NCBI RefSeq assembly: GCF_014191305.1
Contig: NZ_JACHWJ010000001.1
Coordinates: 248,001 to 312,000, forward strand
DNA from: Pseudoclavibacter helvolus
Lineage (GTDB): Bacteria; Actinomycetota; Actinomycetes; Actinomycetales; Microbacteriaceae
DNA length: 64,000 bases
Reading direction: 5' to 3'
This document shows, piece after piece, positions 1 to 8,205 of the stretch (position 1 is its first letter; each line of letters starts with the position of its first letter). The notes under the pieces were generated by a model. It was not told the origin of the DNA and made no database searches. It was given only the letters and a program-made list of their open reading frames with translations. The position numbers and the translations under genes are program-made.

Positions 1-405
1 GGCATTGCCATTTGGGGGTTGCACCGTGACACGCGCGACCTGCGCGACATCGGCCTCCCGGTCTTCAGCCTCGGTGCCCTCCCGGCGGGCCCGAAGCGCC
101 TCGACGAGCGACGCCGCAATACCTTCTCGTCTGCGGAGTTCGGCGAGCACACCATCCGCACGCGCGATACCGCCTTCGGCGACGAGGACGGACTGATCTT
201 CGTGCAGGAGGACCGAGCGAACGAGGTGCTCATGCATGCCCTGCAGATCCGAGACGTCGAGCGCTCGCAGGCCTCGCGCATCCGCCTCGGCACCACATTG
301 CGCGACCAGGTGGACTTCTCCGCCTACGTCCAGGCGCGCCGAAGTGACCCGCAGCTCACGCTGCGCGAGCACCTCAGACGAGTGGGCGGTACCGTCGAGG
401 TGTAG
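1..405 (+). CDS. RraA-family protein, 3' part only
   Basis: The frame is open from base 1, so the N-terminus lies outside the window; 134 codons and a TAG stop are present. The visible part contains GLPVFSLGALPAGP, DGLIFVQEDRANEV and a C-terminal LREHLRRVGG, which match my memory of RraA-like proteins (the fold of 4-hydroxy-4-methyl-2-oxoglutarate aldolase and of the RNase E regulator RraA). The catalytic Asp/Arg region would be upstream and cannot be checked. A metal-dependent aldolase or decarboxylase role is likelier than RNase control, but this is inference. The next gene converges on it 15 nt downstream. Confidence 0.7.
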   Translation, partial: GIAIWGLHRDTRDLRDIGLPVFSLGALPAGPKRLDERRRNTFSSAEFGEHTIRTRDTAFGDEDGLIFVQEDRANEVLMHALQIRDVERSQASRIRLGTTLRDQVDFSAYVQARRSDPQLTLREHLRRVGGTVEV

Positions 406-420
406 CGGGGGTAGGGGGCG

Positions 421-1347
421 TCAGCTGACCGTCTCGCTCAGGCGAAAGGTAGCGGACGTCGACTCCTCGCTGAGGCGCCAGAGGCGCTCGGCGCGCTCGC
501 GATCACGCTGGGTGGCCGGCTTGTCGAGCTTCACCGGGGTGCCGCGCAGAGTGCGCGCTGGGCCGAGGTAGTCGCCGCCCGCGACCGCTTCGTTCGTGAG
601 TGCATGCACGGCGATGGCCGCAGCGCGGTGCTTGCCGTGCGCGAACGGGCCAGCGAGGCGCGACGCGAAGCGCTGCCACGCGGTCGGCTCGCTCACTCCC
701 GTGCGAGCCGGGGTTGCCCCGTTGACGGGGATGCCCGGGTCGACGACAAGCGCCTCAGCCGCGGCGTCCGCCGCGCGCAGTCGACGGTCGAGCTCGAAAG
801 TGAACATCTCGAGCGCGTGCTTCGACGCGGCGTACGCGCGGCGCGGCTCGTAGAGGTGGGTGCTCTGCCAGTCCTCGAGGTCGAACGGGTAGATGCGGGT
901 CGCGAGGCTGCCGACCGCGACGACGCGGCTCTTCCTTGGCTCCTCGTCGTGCGTAACCGGCTTCGGTGCGGCGAGCGCATCCATGAGCTGCGCCGTGAGC
1001 TCGAAGTGCCCGAGGTGGTTGGTTGACATCGTCAGCTCGCGGCCGGCGGAGTCGTGCTCGCGCTGCGCGCCAGGTGCCATGTGTGCGGCGTTCAGCAGCA
1101 GTCCGTCGAGGCGTTCGCGGGCGCTCAGCGAGGCGGCGGCGCTCGCGATCGACTCGCTTGACGTGAGGTCGAGGAGGATGCGGCTGGTGCTCGCATCCGG
1201 CACCTGCTCGGTGATGGAGATGAGCGCCGTGTTGAGCTTGTCGATGTTGCGCCCGAGGAGGACAACGTGGTGGCCGCGGCGCGCGAGTTCTTCCGCGGCG
1301 AAGTAGCCGACGCCCTGCGTGGCACCGGTGATGGCGAAGGTCTTCAT
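421..1347 (-). CDS. SDR-family NAD(P)-dependent oxidoreductase
   Basis: Predicted cytoplasmic short-chain dehydrogenase/reductase of 308 aa. The cofactor motif TGATQGVG is at residues 7-14, NAA at 86-88, the catalytic Ser at about 147, and Y172-x3-K176 lies in YAASK. It is longer than classical SDRs, resembling the retinol-dehydrogenase/WW-oxidoreductase-like group. The ATG at 1347 is chosen over a GTG two codons upstream because AAGGAG sits 7 nt before it and would almost touch the GTG. The substrate is unknown. It is divergent from a MarR gene with a palindrome between them, so it is probably the regulated target. Confidence 0.85.
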   Translation of the reverse strand: MKTFAITGATQGVGYFAAEELARRGHHVVLLGRNIDKLNTALISITEQVPDASTSRILLDLTSSESIASAAASLSARERLDGLLLNAAHMAPGAQREHDSAGRELTMSTNHLGHFELTAQLMDALAAPKPVTHDEEPRKSRVVAVGSLATRIYPFDLEDWQSTHLYEPRRAYAASKHALEMFTFELDRRLRAADAAAEALVVDPGIPVNGATPARTGVSEPTAWQRFASRLAGPFAHGKHRAAAIAVHALTNEAVAGGDYLGPARTLRGTPVKLDKPATQRDRERAERLWRLSEESTSATFRLSETVS

Positions 1348-1365
1348 CGTCACACTCCTTCAAGC

Positions 1366-1380
1366 CTCGAACGTTTCGAG
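1366..1380. promoter_or_regulatory. Candidate MarR operator between divergent genes
   Basis: A perfect palindrome, CTCGAA-cgt-TTCGAG, lies just upstream of the SDR ribosome binding site. A 10-bp palindrome GAAATATTTC follows at 1407-1416. The position between an SDR gene and its divergent MarR regulator suggests a MarR binding site; this is inferred from symmetry and position only. Confidence 0.45.
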
Positions 1381-1436
1381 ACTCAGAGTACAACGCTTCG
1401 ATTGCTGAAATATTTCCGTGGCGTAAGGTACTGAAT

Positions 1437-1844
1437 ATGGATTCGCTGGAACGGGCGCTTCGTGCCGTCTACGAAACCGCGCAGAGCACCAACGAGGCTG
1501 CTGAGCGGGAACTCGAAGCGCTTGGCCTCACCTTCCCGACCGCGCAGGCGCTGTGGGCCATCGACCCGGATGCGCAGCCGCCGGCCATGAAGGAGCTCGC
1601 GACGAAGCTGCACTGCAACGCGTCGAACCTCACCTTCGTCTCCGATCGTCTTGTCGACCGCGGCTTCGTCGAGCGCCGGGAGAGCGAGCACGACCGCCGC
1701 TCGCGCGTGCTGACGCTGACGGCCGAGGGCAAGCGCGTTCGCAAGCTCGCGATCGCGGCACTCAAGCGGGCATCGCCGCTCGCCGGCTGCTCGAGCACGG
1801 AGCTCAAGGCCATCGCGAAGAGCCTGAGTGCGCAAAGCGTCTGA
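1437..1844 (+). CDS. MarR-family transcriptional regulator
   Basis: Protein of 135 aa, typical MarR length. The winged helix spans roughly residues 35-100 (MKELATKLHCNASNLTFVSDRL recognition region, then wing RRESEHDRRSRVLTLT, with the usual DxRxR-like turn). It probably represses the divergent SDR gene and itself. A TAAGGT hexamer ends 7 nt before the ATG and no Shine-Dalgarno is visible, so the mRNA may be leaderless. Its 3' end overlaps the following MpaB-family gene by 17 nt if that gene uses the GTG at 1828. The ligand is unknown. Confidence 0.88.
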   Translation: MDSLERALRAVYETAQSTNEAAERELEALGLTFPTAQALWAIDPDAQPPAMKELATKLHCNASNLTFVSDRLVDRGFVERRESEHDRRSRVLTLTAEGKRVRKLAIAALKRASPLAGCSSTELKAIAKSLSAQSV

Positions 1845-2727
1845 CGGCCGCCCGGCCGCGCTCCGAGGGGCAGCCCCAGCGGAGCGGTGGACCTCCTCCT
1901 CCGTCGACGACATCGTCTGCGTCGAGCTCCCACGCAGCTCGCGCCTGCTGGCGCTCGCGATGGGCGCCGCGAACGTCATCATGCAGCTCACCAACCCCGC
2001 AGTGGGGCAGGGGGTGGCGCACAGCAGGGTGGCAAGCGGCCGCCTCGACGTGCATCCCGTCAAGCGCACGAGGACAACCCTGAGCTATCTCGCGGTGGCC
2101 GTGCTGGGCACGCCGGATGAGCGCCGCGCGTACCGTCGGGCCGTCACACGCCAGCATGCGCAGGTCCGCTCTGACCGAGACCCGCACGCTACCGAGGACT
2201 ACTCTGCGCTCAGGATCGAACTGCAGAAATGGGTCGCGGCGTGCCTCTTCGTCGGTTCCCGCGACGTGCTCGAGCTCGTCGAGGGGCCACAGCCGGAGGC
2301 GGCAGCCGAGCGCTTCCTGCTCGAAGGCCGCGTGTTCGGCACCACACTCCAGATGCCGCCGAGTTCCTGGCCCGCCAGTATCGGTGCCTTCGACGAGTAC
2401 TGGCGCGCAGAGCTCGCGAAGCTTCGCGTCGACGACGAGGTGCGCGCCTACCTGTTGGATGTCGCGCGGCTCGAGTTCGCGGCGGGGGTGCTGCCCGAGC
2501 GGCTCCGGGCCTGGCATCAGCGGCTCACCGTCGGCTTCCTGCCTCCCGAGTTCCGTAGCGCGCTCCGCGTCCGCTGGACGTCTGCCGACGAGGCCTGGTT
2601 CGCCCGCCAGAGGGCCGTCCTGGTGCGCATCGAGCGTGCGCTCCCGCTTGCCTTGTCCGGGCTCGTGTACCGCCTCCTCCTCGCGGATGTCCGCAGGCGC
2701 ATCCGTCGCGGACAGCCGCTCGTCTGA
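1828..2727 (+). CDS. Oxygenase MpaB/DUF2236-family protein
   Basis: Protein of 299 aa resembling the DUF2236 (MpaB / latex-clearing protein-like) family of haem-containing oxygenases. Recognisable parts are the N-terminal QLTNPAVGQGVAHS helix, the central TRQHAQVR segment, and YSALRIELQKWVAACLFVGS, which matches the family's YSA...LQ.WV.A block. No signal peptide. The GTG at 1828 overlaps the MarR gene; the next in-frame ATG (1959) would remove conserved sequence, so the early start is preferred although no ribosome binding site supports it. The substrate is unknown. Confidence 0.7.
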   Translation: MRKASDGRPAALRGAAPAERWTSSSVDDIVCVELPRSSRLLALAMGAANVIMQLTNPAVGQGVAHSRVASGRLDVHPVKRTRTTLSYLAVAVLGTPDERRAYRRAVTRQHAQVRSDRDPHATEDYSALRIELQKWVAACLFVGSRDVLELVEGPQPEAAAERFLLEGRVFGTTLQMPPSSWPASIGAFDEYWRAELAKLRVDDEVRAYLLDVARLEFAAGVLPERLRAWHQRLTVGFLPPEFRSALRVRWTSADEAWFARQRAVLVRIERALPLALSGLVYRLLLADVRRRIRRGQPLV

Positions 2728-2840
2728 GCCCCGTCGCACCGCCACGGGCGGGTCTCGACCCAGGGCGTGCACAGTCTCCCGACGCGTGAACGTAACCTGA
2801 CGTCCACACTCCCGTAGCAGGGCCCCTTCAGGCTCACACC

Positions 2841-5147
2841 ATGACCACCCGAGTAGACCCGTTCATCGGCACAGAGCCCACTGCGCTGCCGCCGCAGACG
2901 GGCCTCGCCGCGACCTGGTGGTGGCCGAAGCCGCAGATCGGCAACACGCATCCTGGCGCCACGTATCCGCTCGGGATGGTGTCGGCCTGCGCCTACTCAG
3001 GTGCCTATCCGACGGGCTACGGGAAATACGACCTCAGCCTCGAAGGGGTGCCTGAGACCATCTACGACCGGCCGCTCGCGTCGGGGTTCACGCACTTCCA
3101 GCAGTCTGGCACCGGGGCGATCCGCAAGTACTACAACTACTTCAGGGTCACGCCCATGATCGAGCCGCTCGACGTGCTCGGCCGCACGTGGTCGCTCGAC
3201 GACGAGGATGCATCGCCCGGCTACTACGCGGCGACGCTCGGCAACGGGATCCGCGCCGAGATCACCGTCGGGCCGAAGAGCGCCGTGCATCGCTACACGT
3301 TCCCGAAGCACTCGAGCGCGCGCGTCGTGGTCGACTTCTCCCTCGGCGGGCTCGCCATCCCGTACGGGGCGACCGTGCCGCTGCGGGCCCACCTCGAGAC
3401 CGTCAGGCCTGGCGTCGCGACTGGCGAGATCGTCGCGGAGGGCGCCCCGCTCGCCGTGCACATCGAGTGCGATACGCCCCAGTGGCGACAGATGCTGTGG
3501 CACGACCGTCGGCTCATGCCGGGCGGCACGCGCCTCGACTTCGACCACATCCGCCCGACCACACTGCGACCCTTCGGCCTCATGTGGGCCGGCCCGAGCG
3601 AGGAAGGGCAGGTCGTCGAGGTGCGCATCGGCTTCTCGCTGCGCGGTGTCGAGCAGGCCGAGAAGAACCTCAGGGCCGACTGTGGAGACGGCGAGGGCAG
3701 GTTCGCGGACCGGCTCGCCGAGACCGAGCGCGACTGGCAGGACCTGCTCGACGAGATCGAGGTCGACACCGGCTCGGCCGAGCGCGAGACCGTGTTCTCG
3801 ACCGCCGTCTACCACTCGTTCGTGAAGCCGTCCTTCGCGCTCAACGAGAGCCCGTTCTGGCCGAGCGACGGCCCGTTTGTGTTCGACCTGTCGACGATGT
3901 GGGACATCTACCGGACCCAGCTGCCCCTACTCACGGCGCTGCGCCCTGACAAGGCCGTCGAACTCGCCAACGCGCTCCTCACCATCTGCCAAGAGGAGGG
4001 CAACTTCCCGATCGGCTACCGCATGGCAAAAGGCAGCGACCGCTTCTCCAGGCAGGGCAGCGCGCTGGCGCACACCTTCCTCGCCGACCTCTGCCAGCTC
4101 GGGCTGTCCGGCATCGACTGGGACTGGGCGCTCGTGCACATGGCAGACGACCTGCGGCGCACCTACGGCGAGGAGTTCCTGCTGCGCGGGGTCGCGCATC
4201 CCATCACCCACACGCTCGACCTCGCGTTCGGCTACTGGTGCACGGCTCGGGTCGCAGCTCGGGTCGGCGACCTGCAGCTTGTGCAGCAGCTCGAGAAGCG
4301 CGCGGGGCAGTGGCGCAACGCGTTCGACCCCGAGACCGGGCTGCTCGTCGACTCGAACTTCTACGAGGGCTCGAAGCACAACTACTCGTTCCGCATCCTC
4401 CACGACATGGCAGGGCGGATGCAGCTGAGCGGAGGGCCGGAGGGCTTCGTCTCGCAGCTCGACGAGTTCTTCGGCTACGGGGCGCAGCCTGTCACGCAGC
4501 CAGGCAGATCGCCCGGCATCGAGGAACTCGCCGCCGGCTACGCACTCGGACGCTTCGAGGGGCTCAACAACGAGCCGGACATGGAAGCCCCGTGGGCGTA
4601 CCACTACGCAGGCCGGCCCGACAGGACCGCAGAGATCGTGCACGCCGTCATCACCCAGCAGTACGCGACCGGACGAGGCGGCCTGCCTGGCAACGACGAC
4701 TCGGGCGGCCTCAGCTCCTGGTACGTCTGGGCGTCGCTCGGGCTCTTCCCGGTCGCAGGCCAGGCGAGCTTCCTCGTCAACGCGCCGGCGTTCGCCGAAT
4801 CGTCGCTCGCGGTCTACGGCGAGCGCTTCCGTGTCACGACCACCGGCTTCCGCGAGCCAGCCCACGGCGGCCCGGTGCAGTACGTGCAGAGCGCGCACCT
4901 CGACGGGCGGCCGCTGAGTAGGAGCTGGCTGTCGCCGAGCGAGCTCATGGCGGCGCAGGAACTGCACCTCGAGCTCGGCCCCGAGCCGAGCGACTGGGGC
5001 ACGCGAGCACAGGACCTTCCGACCTCGTTCCCGGCCCCAGCTGCCACCCCAGTCACCTCACCCATCCCGACCGCAGCATCCACCCCCGTTACCCCACCCA
5101 CCGTCGACGGCGAGCCGTCGACCCCAACCCCGGGAGGACCCTCATGA
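2841..5147 (+). CDS. GH92-family alpha-mannosidase
   Basis: Protein of 768 aa, full length for glycoside hydrolase family 92 (calcium-dependent, inverting alpha-mannosidases). The N-terminal beta-domain starts at VDPFIGTE; the (alpha/alpha)6 domain carries NNEPDMEAPWAYHYAGRP near residue 575 and GLPGNDDSGGLSSWYVW near 615, corresponding to the family's NEPDH and GNDDxGxMSAW blocks. The C-terminal 45 residues form a Pro/Thr/Ala-rich tail. I see no signal peptide, so it looks cytoplasmic, unlike many secreted GH92 enzymes. It overlaps the glycosyltransferase by 4 nt (ATGA). Probable role: trimming or recycling mannosides, perhaps of an internal or imported glycan. Confidence 0.88.
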   Translation: MTTRVDPFIGTEPTALPPQTGLAATWWWPKPQIGNTHPGATYPLGMVSACAYSGAYPTGYGKYDLSLEGVPETIYDRPLASGFTHFQQSGTGAIRKYYNYFRVTPMIEPLDVLGRTWSLDDEDASPGYYAATLGNGIRAEITVGPKSAVHRYTFPKHSSARVVVDFSLGGLAIPYGATVPLRAHLETVRPGVATGEIVAEGAPLAVHIECDTPQWRQMLWHDRRLMPGGTRLDFDHIRPTTLRPFGLMWAGPSEEGQVVEVRIGFSLRGVEQAEKNLRADCGDGEGRFADRLAETERDWQDLLDEIEVDTGSAERETVFSTAVYHSFVKPSFALNESPFWPSDGPFVFDLSTMWDIYRTQLPLLTALRPDKAVELANALLTICQEEGNFPIGYRMAKGSDRFSRQGSALAHTFLADLCQLGLSGIDWDWALVHMADDLRRTYGEEFLLRGVAHPITHTLDLAFGYWCTARVAARVGDLQLVQQLEKRAGQWRNAFDPETGLLVDSNFYEGSKHNYSFRILHDMAGRMQLSGGPEGFVSQLDEFFGYGAQPVTQPGRSPGIEELAAGYALGRFEGLNNEPDMEAPWAYHYAGRPDRTAEIVHAVITQQYATGRGGLPGNDDSGGLSSWYVWASLGLFPVAGQASFLVNAPAFAESSLAVYGERFRVTTTGFREPAHGGPVQYVQSAHLDGRPLSRSWLSPSELMAAQELHLELGPEPSDWGTRAQDLPTSFPAPAATPVTSPIPTAASTPVTPPTVDGEPSTPTPGGPS

Positions 5148-6433
5148 ACAAGATCCAGAACCGCCTCGTGATCGTCGTCCGCGCCGATCCAGTCATCTGC
5201 GGGCACTCCGTCGAGGCACGCAACCTCGCCGAGGCCGCACGCCTGCGCGGCTTCGACGAGGTGCGCATCGTCACCTGGCCCATCGAGCGCCTCCAGGCGG
5301 CAGGGTTGCCGCTCAAGCCGCTCGAGACCGTCATGCCGTACAGCGACGGCATCTACGTCGACCGCCCGGCGCCCGTTGGCGACTACAAGGTGCCGGACGG
5401 CCGCTACCTTGCTGGACTCGTCGGCCGTCTCGTCGAGCTCTTCACCGACGGTGTCCCGACGGTATGCATGTCGCTGTACCTCAGCCCGCACACGCTCGCC
5501 GTGGCCGAAGCCCTCACGGTCGCGCGCTCGACGGGCCTCCCCGTCAATGTCACGACCATCGCCGAGGCGGTTGGCTCCGATGTCACCAACGTCGTCAAGC
5601 ACGCGGTCGAGGAGGGCCGCCTCGGCGCCGCCGCGCACATCCTCTCCGCCTACCTGTCGCAAGACGTGTGCGTCGCCGTCTCCGAGTACACCCGAGACCT
5701 CATCGTGGGGGAGGCCGCGAAGGTGGATGCGCAGCACGGCACCCGCTACGCGCCCCAGTGCGAGAACCGCATCGAGATCTCCTACCCGGCCATCGACTCG
5801 AGCGCCTACGTTGACCTGGCCGACGCCGACATCACGGCTGCCGTCGAGGCGCGCGGCCTCAAGCGCGACGGCTACGTCATGTTCCTCTCCAGGCTCACGG
5901 AGGCCAAGGGGGTCGAGGACCTCATCGCGGGCTTCGAGCAGTCGCGCGTCGCGGACGACCCCGAGATCCAGCTCGTCATCGCGGGCCGCGGGCCGCAGGC
6001 GGAGGAACTCAAGGCGATCGGAGCGGCCTCGCCGCTCGCGCACCGCATCCATTTCCTCGAAGACGTCGGAGACGCGGAGAAGCCGTTCCTGATGGCCGGG
6101 TGCGCGGCGTTTGTGCTGCCGACGAAGCCGCGCCCCGAGTTCATCGAGACGTTCGGCATCGCCCTCGCGGAGAAGATGCTGGCCGGCGGTGGCCGCGTCA
6201 TCACGACCGTCACGGGAGGGGTGGGGGAGGCCGTGGGCGACCACGCCCTCATCGTTCCGGTCAACAGTCCATCGTCGATCGCCGAGGCGCTCAACACGGC
6301 GGTCCTCGAGACGACGGCCGCCGAGCGTCGACTGCTCGCCGTGAAGGCGAGGGACTACGCGCTGCAGTTCGACCGGCTCGCCGTCTTCGACAAGCTCTTC
6401 GACCGGCTCCCGCAGGCGGCGCTCGCGGCCTGA
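5144..6433 (+). CDS. GT4-type glycosyltransferase
   Basis: Protein of 429 aa with a GT-B architecture. The C-terminal Rossmann half begins near GYVMFLSRLTEAKGVEDLIAG, and the family signature E-x7-E is visible in FIETFGIALAE, which binds the nucleotide sugar donor. No membrane segment or signal peptide. It is translationally coupled to the GH92 mannosidase (ATGA overlap), so the two probably act on the same mannose-containing glycan or glycolipid. Donor and acceptor cannot be told from sequence. Confidence 0.82.
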   Translation: MNKIQNRLVIVVRADPVICGHSVEARNLAEAARLRGFDEVRIVTWPIERLQAAGLPLKPLETVMPYSDGIYVDRPAPVGDYKVPDGRYLAGLVGRLVELFTDGVPTVCMSLYLSPHTLAVAEALTVARSTGLPVNVTTIAEAVGSDVTNVVKHAVEEGRLGAAAHILSAYLSQDVCVAVSEYTRDLIVGEAAKVDAQHGTRYAPQCENRIEISYPAIDSSAYVDLADADITAAVEARGLKRDGYVMFLSRLTEAKGVEDLIAGFEQSRVADDPEIQLVIAGRGPQAEELKAIGAASPLAHRIHFLEDVGDAEKPFLMAGCAAFVLPTKPRPEFIETFGIALAEKMLAGGGRVITTVTGGVGEAVGDHALIVPVNSPSSIAEALNTAVLETTAAERRLLAVKARDYALQFDRLAVFDKLFDRLPQAALAA

Positions 6434-6478
6434 CGCGAGGAGGCCTGGTGTGCATACAGCCACCTGACCGTCCCCCCA

Positions 6479-6560
6479 CCTGACCAACTTGCGTGACGAA
6501 AGCCCCGGACCCGGCACGCCATGCTGGCTCTCGAGGCTTTCGTCACGCAAGTTGGTCAGG
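6479..6560. repeat. 26-bp perfect inverted repeat, 30-nt spacer
   Basis: The arms 6479-6504 (beginning CCTGACCAACTTGCG) and 6535-6560 are exact reverse complements of each other. The element sits in the 174-nt space between two convergent genes, so it could act as a bidirectional terminator, but there is no T-run on either side. Two further long inverted repeats in this window (15136-15168, 31427-31480) have unrelated sequences but the same design. Confidence 0.85.
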
Positions 6561-6607
6561 AGCGGGCGGGATGCATTGTGGATGCTCGTGGCGGGCAGCG
6601 GCACGCG

Positions 6608-7093
6608 TCAGGCGGCGAGGAGCGCGTCGAGCTTCTCGTAGCCCGCGCGCACGCCGTACTCCATGCCGCTCACGACGAGGCCGTCGCGCATCGCGAACGA
6701 CTCGAGCAGGCTGGTGCTCGTAACTCTCGTGCGGCCGCCCTCGAGCGGCTCGAACGTGATGGTCTCGAGCAGCACGCCGTCCGGGATCATCTCGAAGGTC
6801 TGGGTCTGCACGATGCGCTCGTTCTCGCGCACCTCGTGGAACGAGCCGTAGAAGCTCGCGATCTCCTCGCCGTCCTGCAGGTTCGCCCACCGGTAGGCGC
6901 CTCCCGTGACGGCGTTCCAGTGGTTGATGTTCGTGGAGACCTCGTGCGGGCCCACCCACTTCGCGAAGAGGTCAGGGTCGACAAAAGCACGGAAGACGCG
7001 CTCGGGGGTCGCGTCGAACTCGCGCACGACGGCAACGTTCGGCACGTCTTCGCCAACGGTGACGACGGTGTCTTTGGCTGAGGTGGTGCTCAT
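6608..7093 (-). CDS. SRPBCC / AHSA1-family protein
   Basis: Small cytoplasmic protein of 161 aa with the START-like AHSA1 fold: VVREFDATPERVFRAFVDPDLFAKWVGP at the front, a central GEEIASFYGSFHEV strand pair and a C-terminal helix GMEYGVRAGYEKLDALL. The ATG at 7093 has AAAGGA upstream and overlaps the ArsR stop by 4 nt. Pairing of an ArsR repressor with an AHSA1 protein is a common bacterial arrangement; the function of the SRPBCC partner (probably hydrophobic ligand binding) is not known. Confidence 0.85.
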   Translation of the reverse strand: MSTTSAKDTVVTVGEDVPNVAVVREFDATPERVFRAFVDPDLFAKWVGPHEVSTNINHWNAVTGGAYRWANLQDGEEIASFYGSFHEVRENERIVQTQTFEMIPDGVLLETITFEPLEGGRTRVTSTSLLESFAMRDGLVVSGMEYGVRAGYEKLDALLAA

Positions 7094-7488
7094 GATGGGA
7101 TTCCTTTCGAGGGTGCTGGGTCTGGGTCTGGGTCTTGGTCTGGGGCGGATGCTCGCGGTTGCGGGTGTTCGTCGGTCGCTTCGAGGAGTGCGTCGAGGCG
7201 CCGGTAGCGTGCCTCGGCGGTGGCTTGGTACCGCTCGATCCACTTGGTCATGAGGCTCAGGACCTCCGCTTCGAGGTGCCGGGGAGCGCGGACGGCGTCA
7301 CTCGTGCGCGTCACGAGGCCGGAGTCCTCGAGCACGCGGAGGTGCTTCGAGATGGCTTGCACGGAGACGTCGTACGGGGCCGCGAGCTCGCCGACGGTCG
7401 CGTCGCCACCGGCGAGCCTGGCCACGATGTCGCGTCGGGTCGGGTCCGCGAGGGCGGCGAAGACTGGGGAGAGCGCGTCGGCGTTCAT
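7090..7488 (-). CDS. ArsR-family transcriptional repressor
   Basis: Protein of 132 aa. The winged helix occupies about residues 8-80, starting FAALADPTRRDIVARL and including YDVSVQAISKHLRVLEDSG. No cysteine-based metal site is visible, so it is probably not a metal sensor. The C-terminal 25 residues are an Asp/Pro-rich tail. It forms an operon with the SRPBCC gene (ATGA overlap). Two identical-half palindromes upstream are probably its own operators. Confidence 0.9.
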   Translation of the reverse strand: MNADALSPVFAALADPTRRDIVARLAGGDATVGELAAPYDVSVQAISKHLRVLEDSGLVTRTSDAVRAPRHLEAEVLSLMTKWIERYQATAEARYRRLDALLEATDEHPQPRASAPDQDPDPDPAPSKGIPS

Positions 7489-7507
7489 GGCTCCTCGGAT
7501 CGTTTCG

Positions 7508-7523
7508 TCAACCAGATGGTTGA
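7508..7523. promoter_or_regulatory. ArsR operator 1 (TCAACC-N4-GGTTGA)
   Basis: Perfect dyad TCAACC-agat-GGTTGA, 20 nt upstream of the arsR start codon. The same half-sites recur at 7556-7571. Placement and repetition point to autorepression by the ArsR protein. Confidence 0.7.
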
Positions 7524-7555
7524 TGAGTCCATCGTGGACCCGTCGCGCCGGCTTG

Positions 7556-7571
7556 TCAACCGTTCGGTTGA
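7556..7571. promoter_or_regulatory. ArsR operator 2 (TCAACC-N4-GGTTGA)
   Basis: Second perfect copy, TCAACC-gttc-GGTTGA, with its start 48 nt from that of operator 1. Only the 4-nt spacer differs between the two sites, which argues for selection on the half-sites. Confidence 0.7.
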
Positions 7572-7590
7572 TGAAGATTCGGGTTTGGTG

Positions 7591-8151
7591 TCAGGCGCGG
7601 ATGGTGACCCTGGCCGCACTGAGTGCATCCACCGCCGATCGAGTGTCCACGCGTGCCATGGTGAGGGCGCCGACGACGGCGGCTGTGACGAGTGTGCCCG
7701 TCGCGTCGGGAAGGGCCAGGGCGCTCGTGCCGCGCGTGATTGCGTGCTCGAGCGTTGCGCGGTAGCCCGTGATGGATGCCCGGATCTCCGGGTCGTCGGC
7801 GAGGGAGCTCGAGGCGGTCGCGAGCAGCAAGCAGCCGCGAACCTCGTCGCGCCGGTCTTGCGCGGCGATGGCTGCCGCGAGTCGCGCGAGGTAGTCGTCG
7901 AGGGCTGCCGGGGCCACGGGGTGGGCCTGCAGTGGTGCGAGCAGTGGGCGCACCACGTCGTCGAGGTAGCTCTCGATCGCAGCGTCGAAGAGTCCTCGCT
8001 TGCTGCCGAACGTGTTGTAGATGCTCGACCGGCTCAATCCGGTTGCCGCCTCGAGATCGCCCGTCGAGGCGGAGTCGTACCCTCGGCGCCAGAAGAGTGC
8101 GCGGGCGCCGGCAACGGCGTCCTGGCGGTCGAAGCTCATCGTGCGCGCCAT
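7591..8151 (-). CDS. TetR-family transcriptional regulator
   Basis: Protein of 186 aa with an N-terminal TetR helix-turn-helix (residues 8-55; AATGLSRSSIYNTFGSKRGLF) and a ligand-binding domain with CLLLATASSSLADDPEIRA, as in the YcdC/AcrR C-terminal subfamily. It is divergent from the DUF1304 membrane protein, and an imperfect dyad lies between the two start codons. It probably represses that gene and itself; the inducer is unknown. Confidence 0.88.
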   Translation of the reverse strand: MARTMSFDRQDAVAGARALFWRRGYDSASTGDLEAATGLSRSSIYNTFGSKRGLFDAAIESYLDDVVRPLLAPLQAHPVAPAALDDYLARLAAAIAAQDRRDEVRGCLLLATASSSLADDPEIRASITGYRATLEHAITRGTSALALPDATGTLVTAAVVGALTMARVDTRSAVDALSAARVTIRA

Positions 8152-8164
8152 GCGGCCTCCGATA

Positions 8165-8182
8165 CTGTAACGTTCGTTTCAG
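8165..8182. promoter_or_regulatory. Candidate TetR operator
   Basis: CTGTAACGTTCGTTTCAG is an imperfect 18-bp dyad (14 of 18 positions symmetric) midway between the divergent TetR and DUF1304 genes. The size and position fit a TetR-family operator. Confidence 0.5.
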
Positions 8183-8205
8183 AATACACCGATCTAGGAG
8201 CTCCC

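Noticed and set aside
4814-6604. Minus-strand open frame of about 600 codons opposite the GH92 and glycosyltransferase genes
   Set aside because: It is antisense of clear enzyme genes and lacks any recognisable domain or ribosome binding site.
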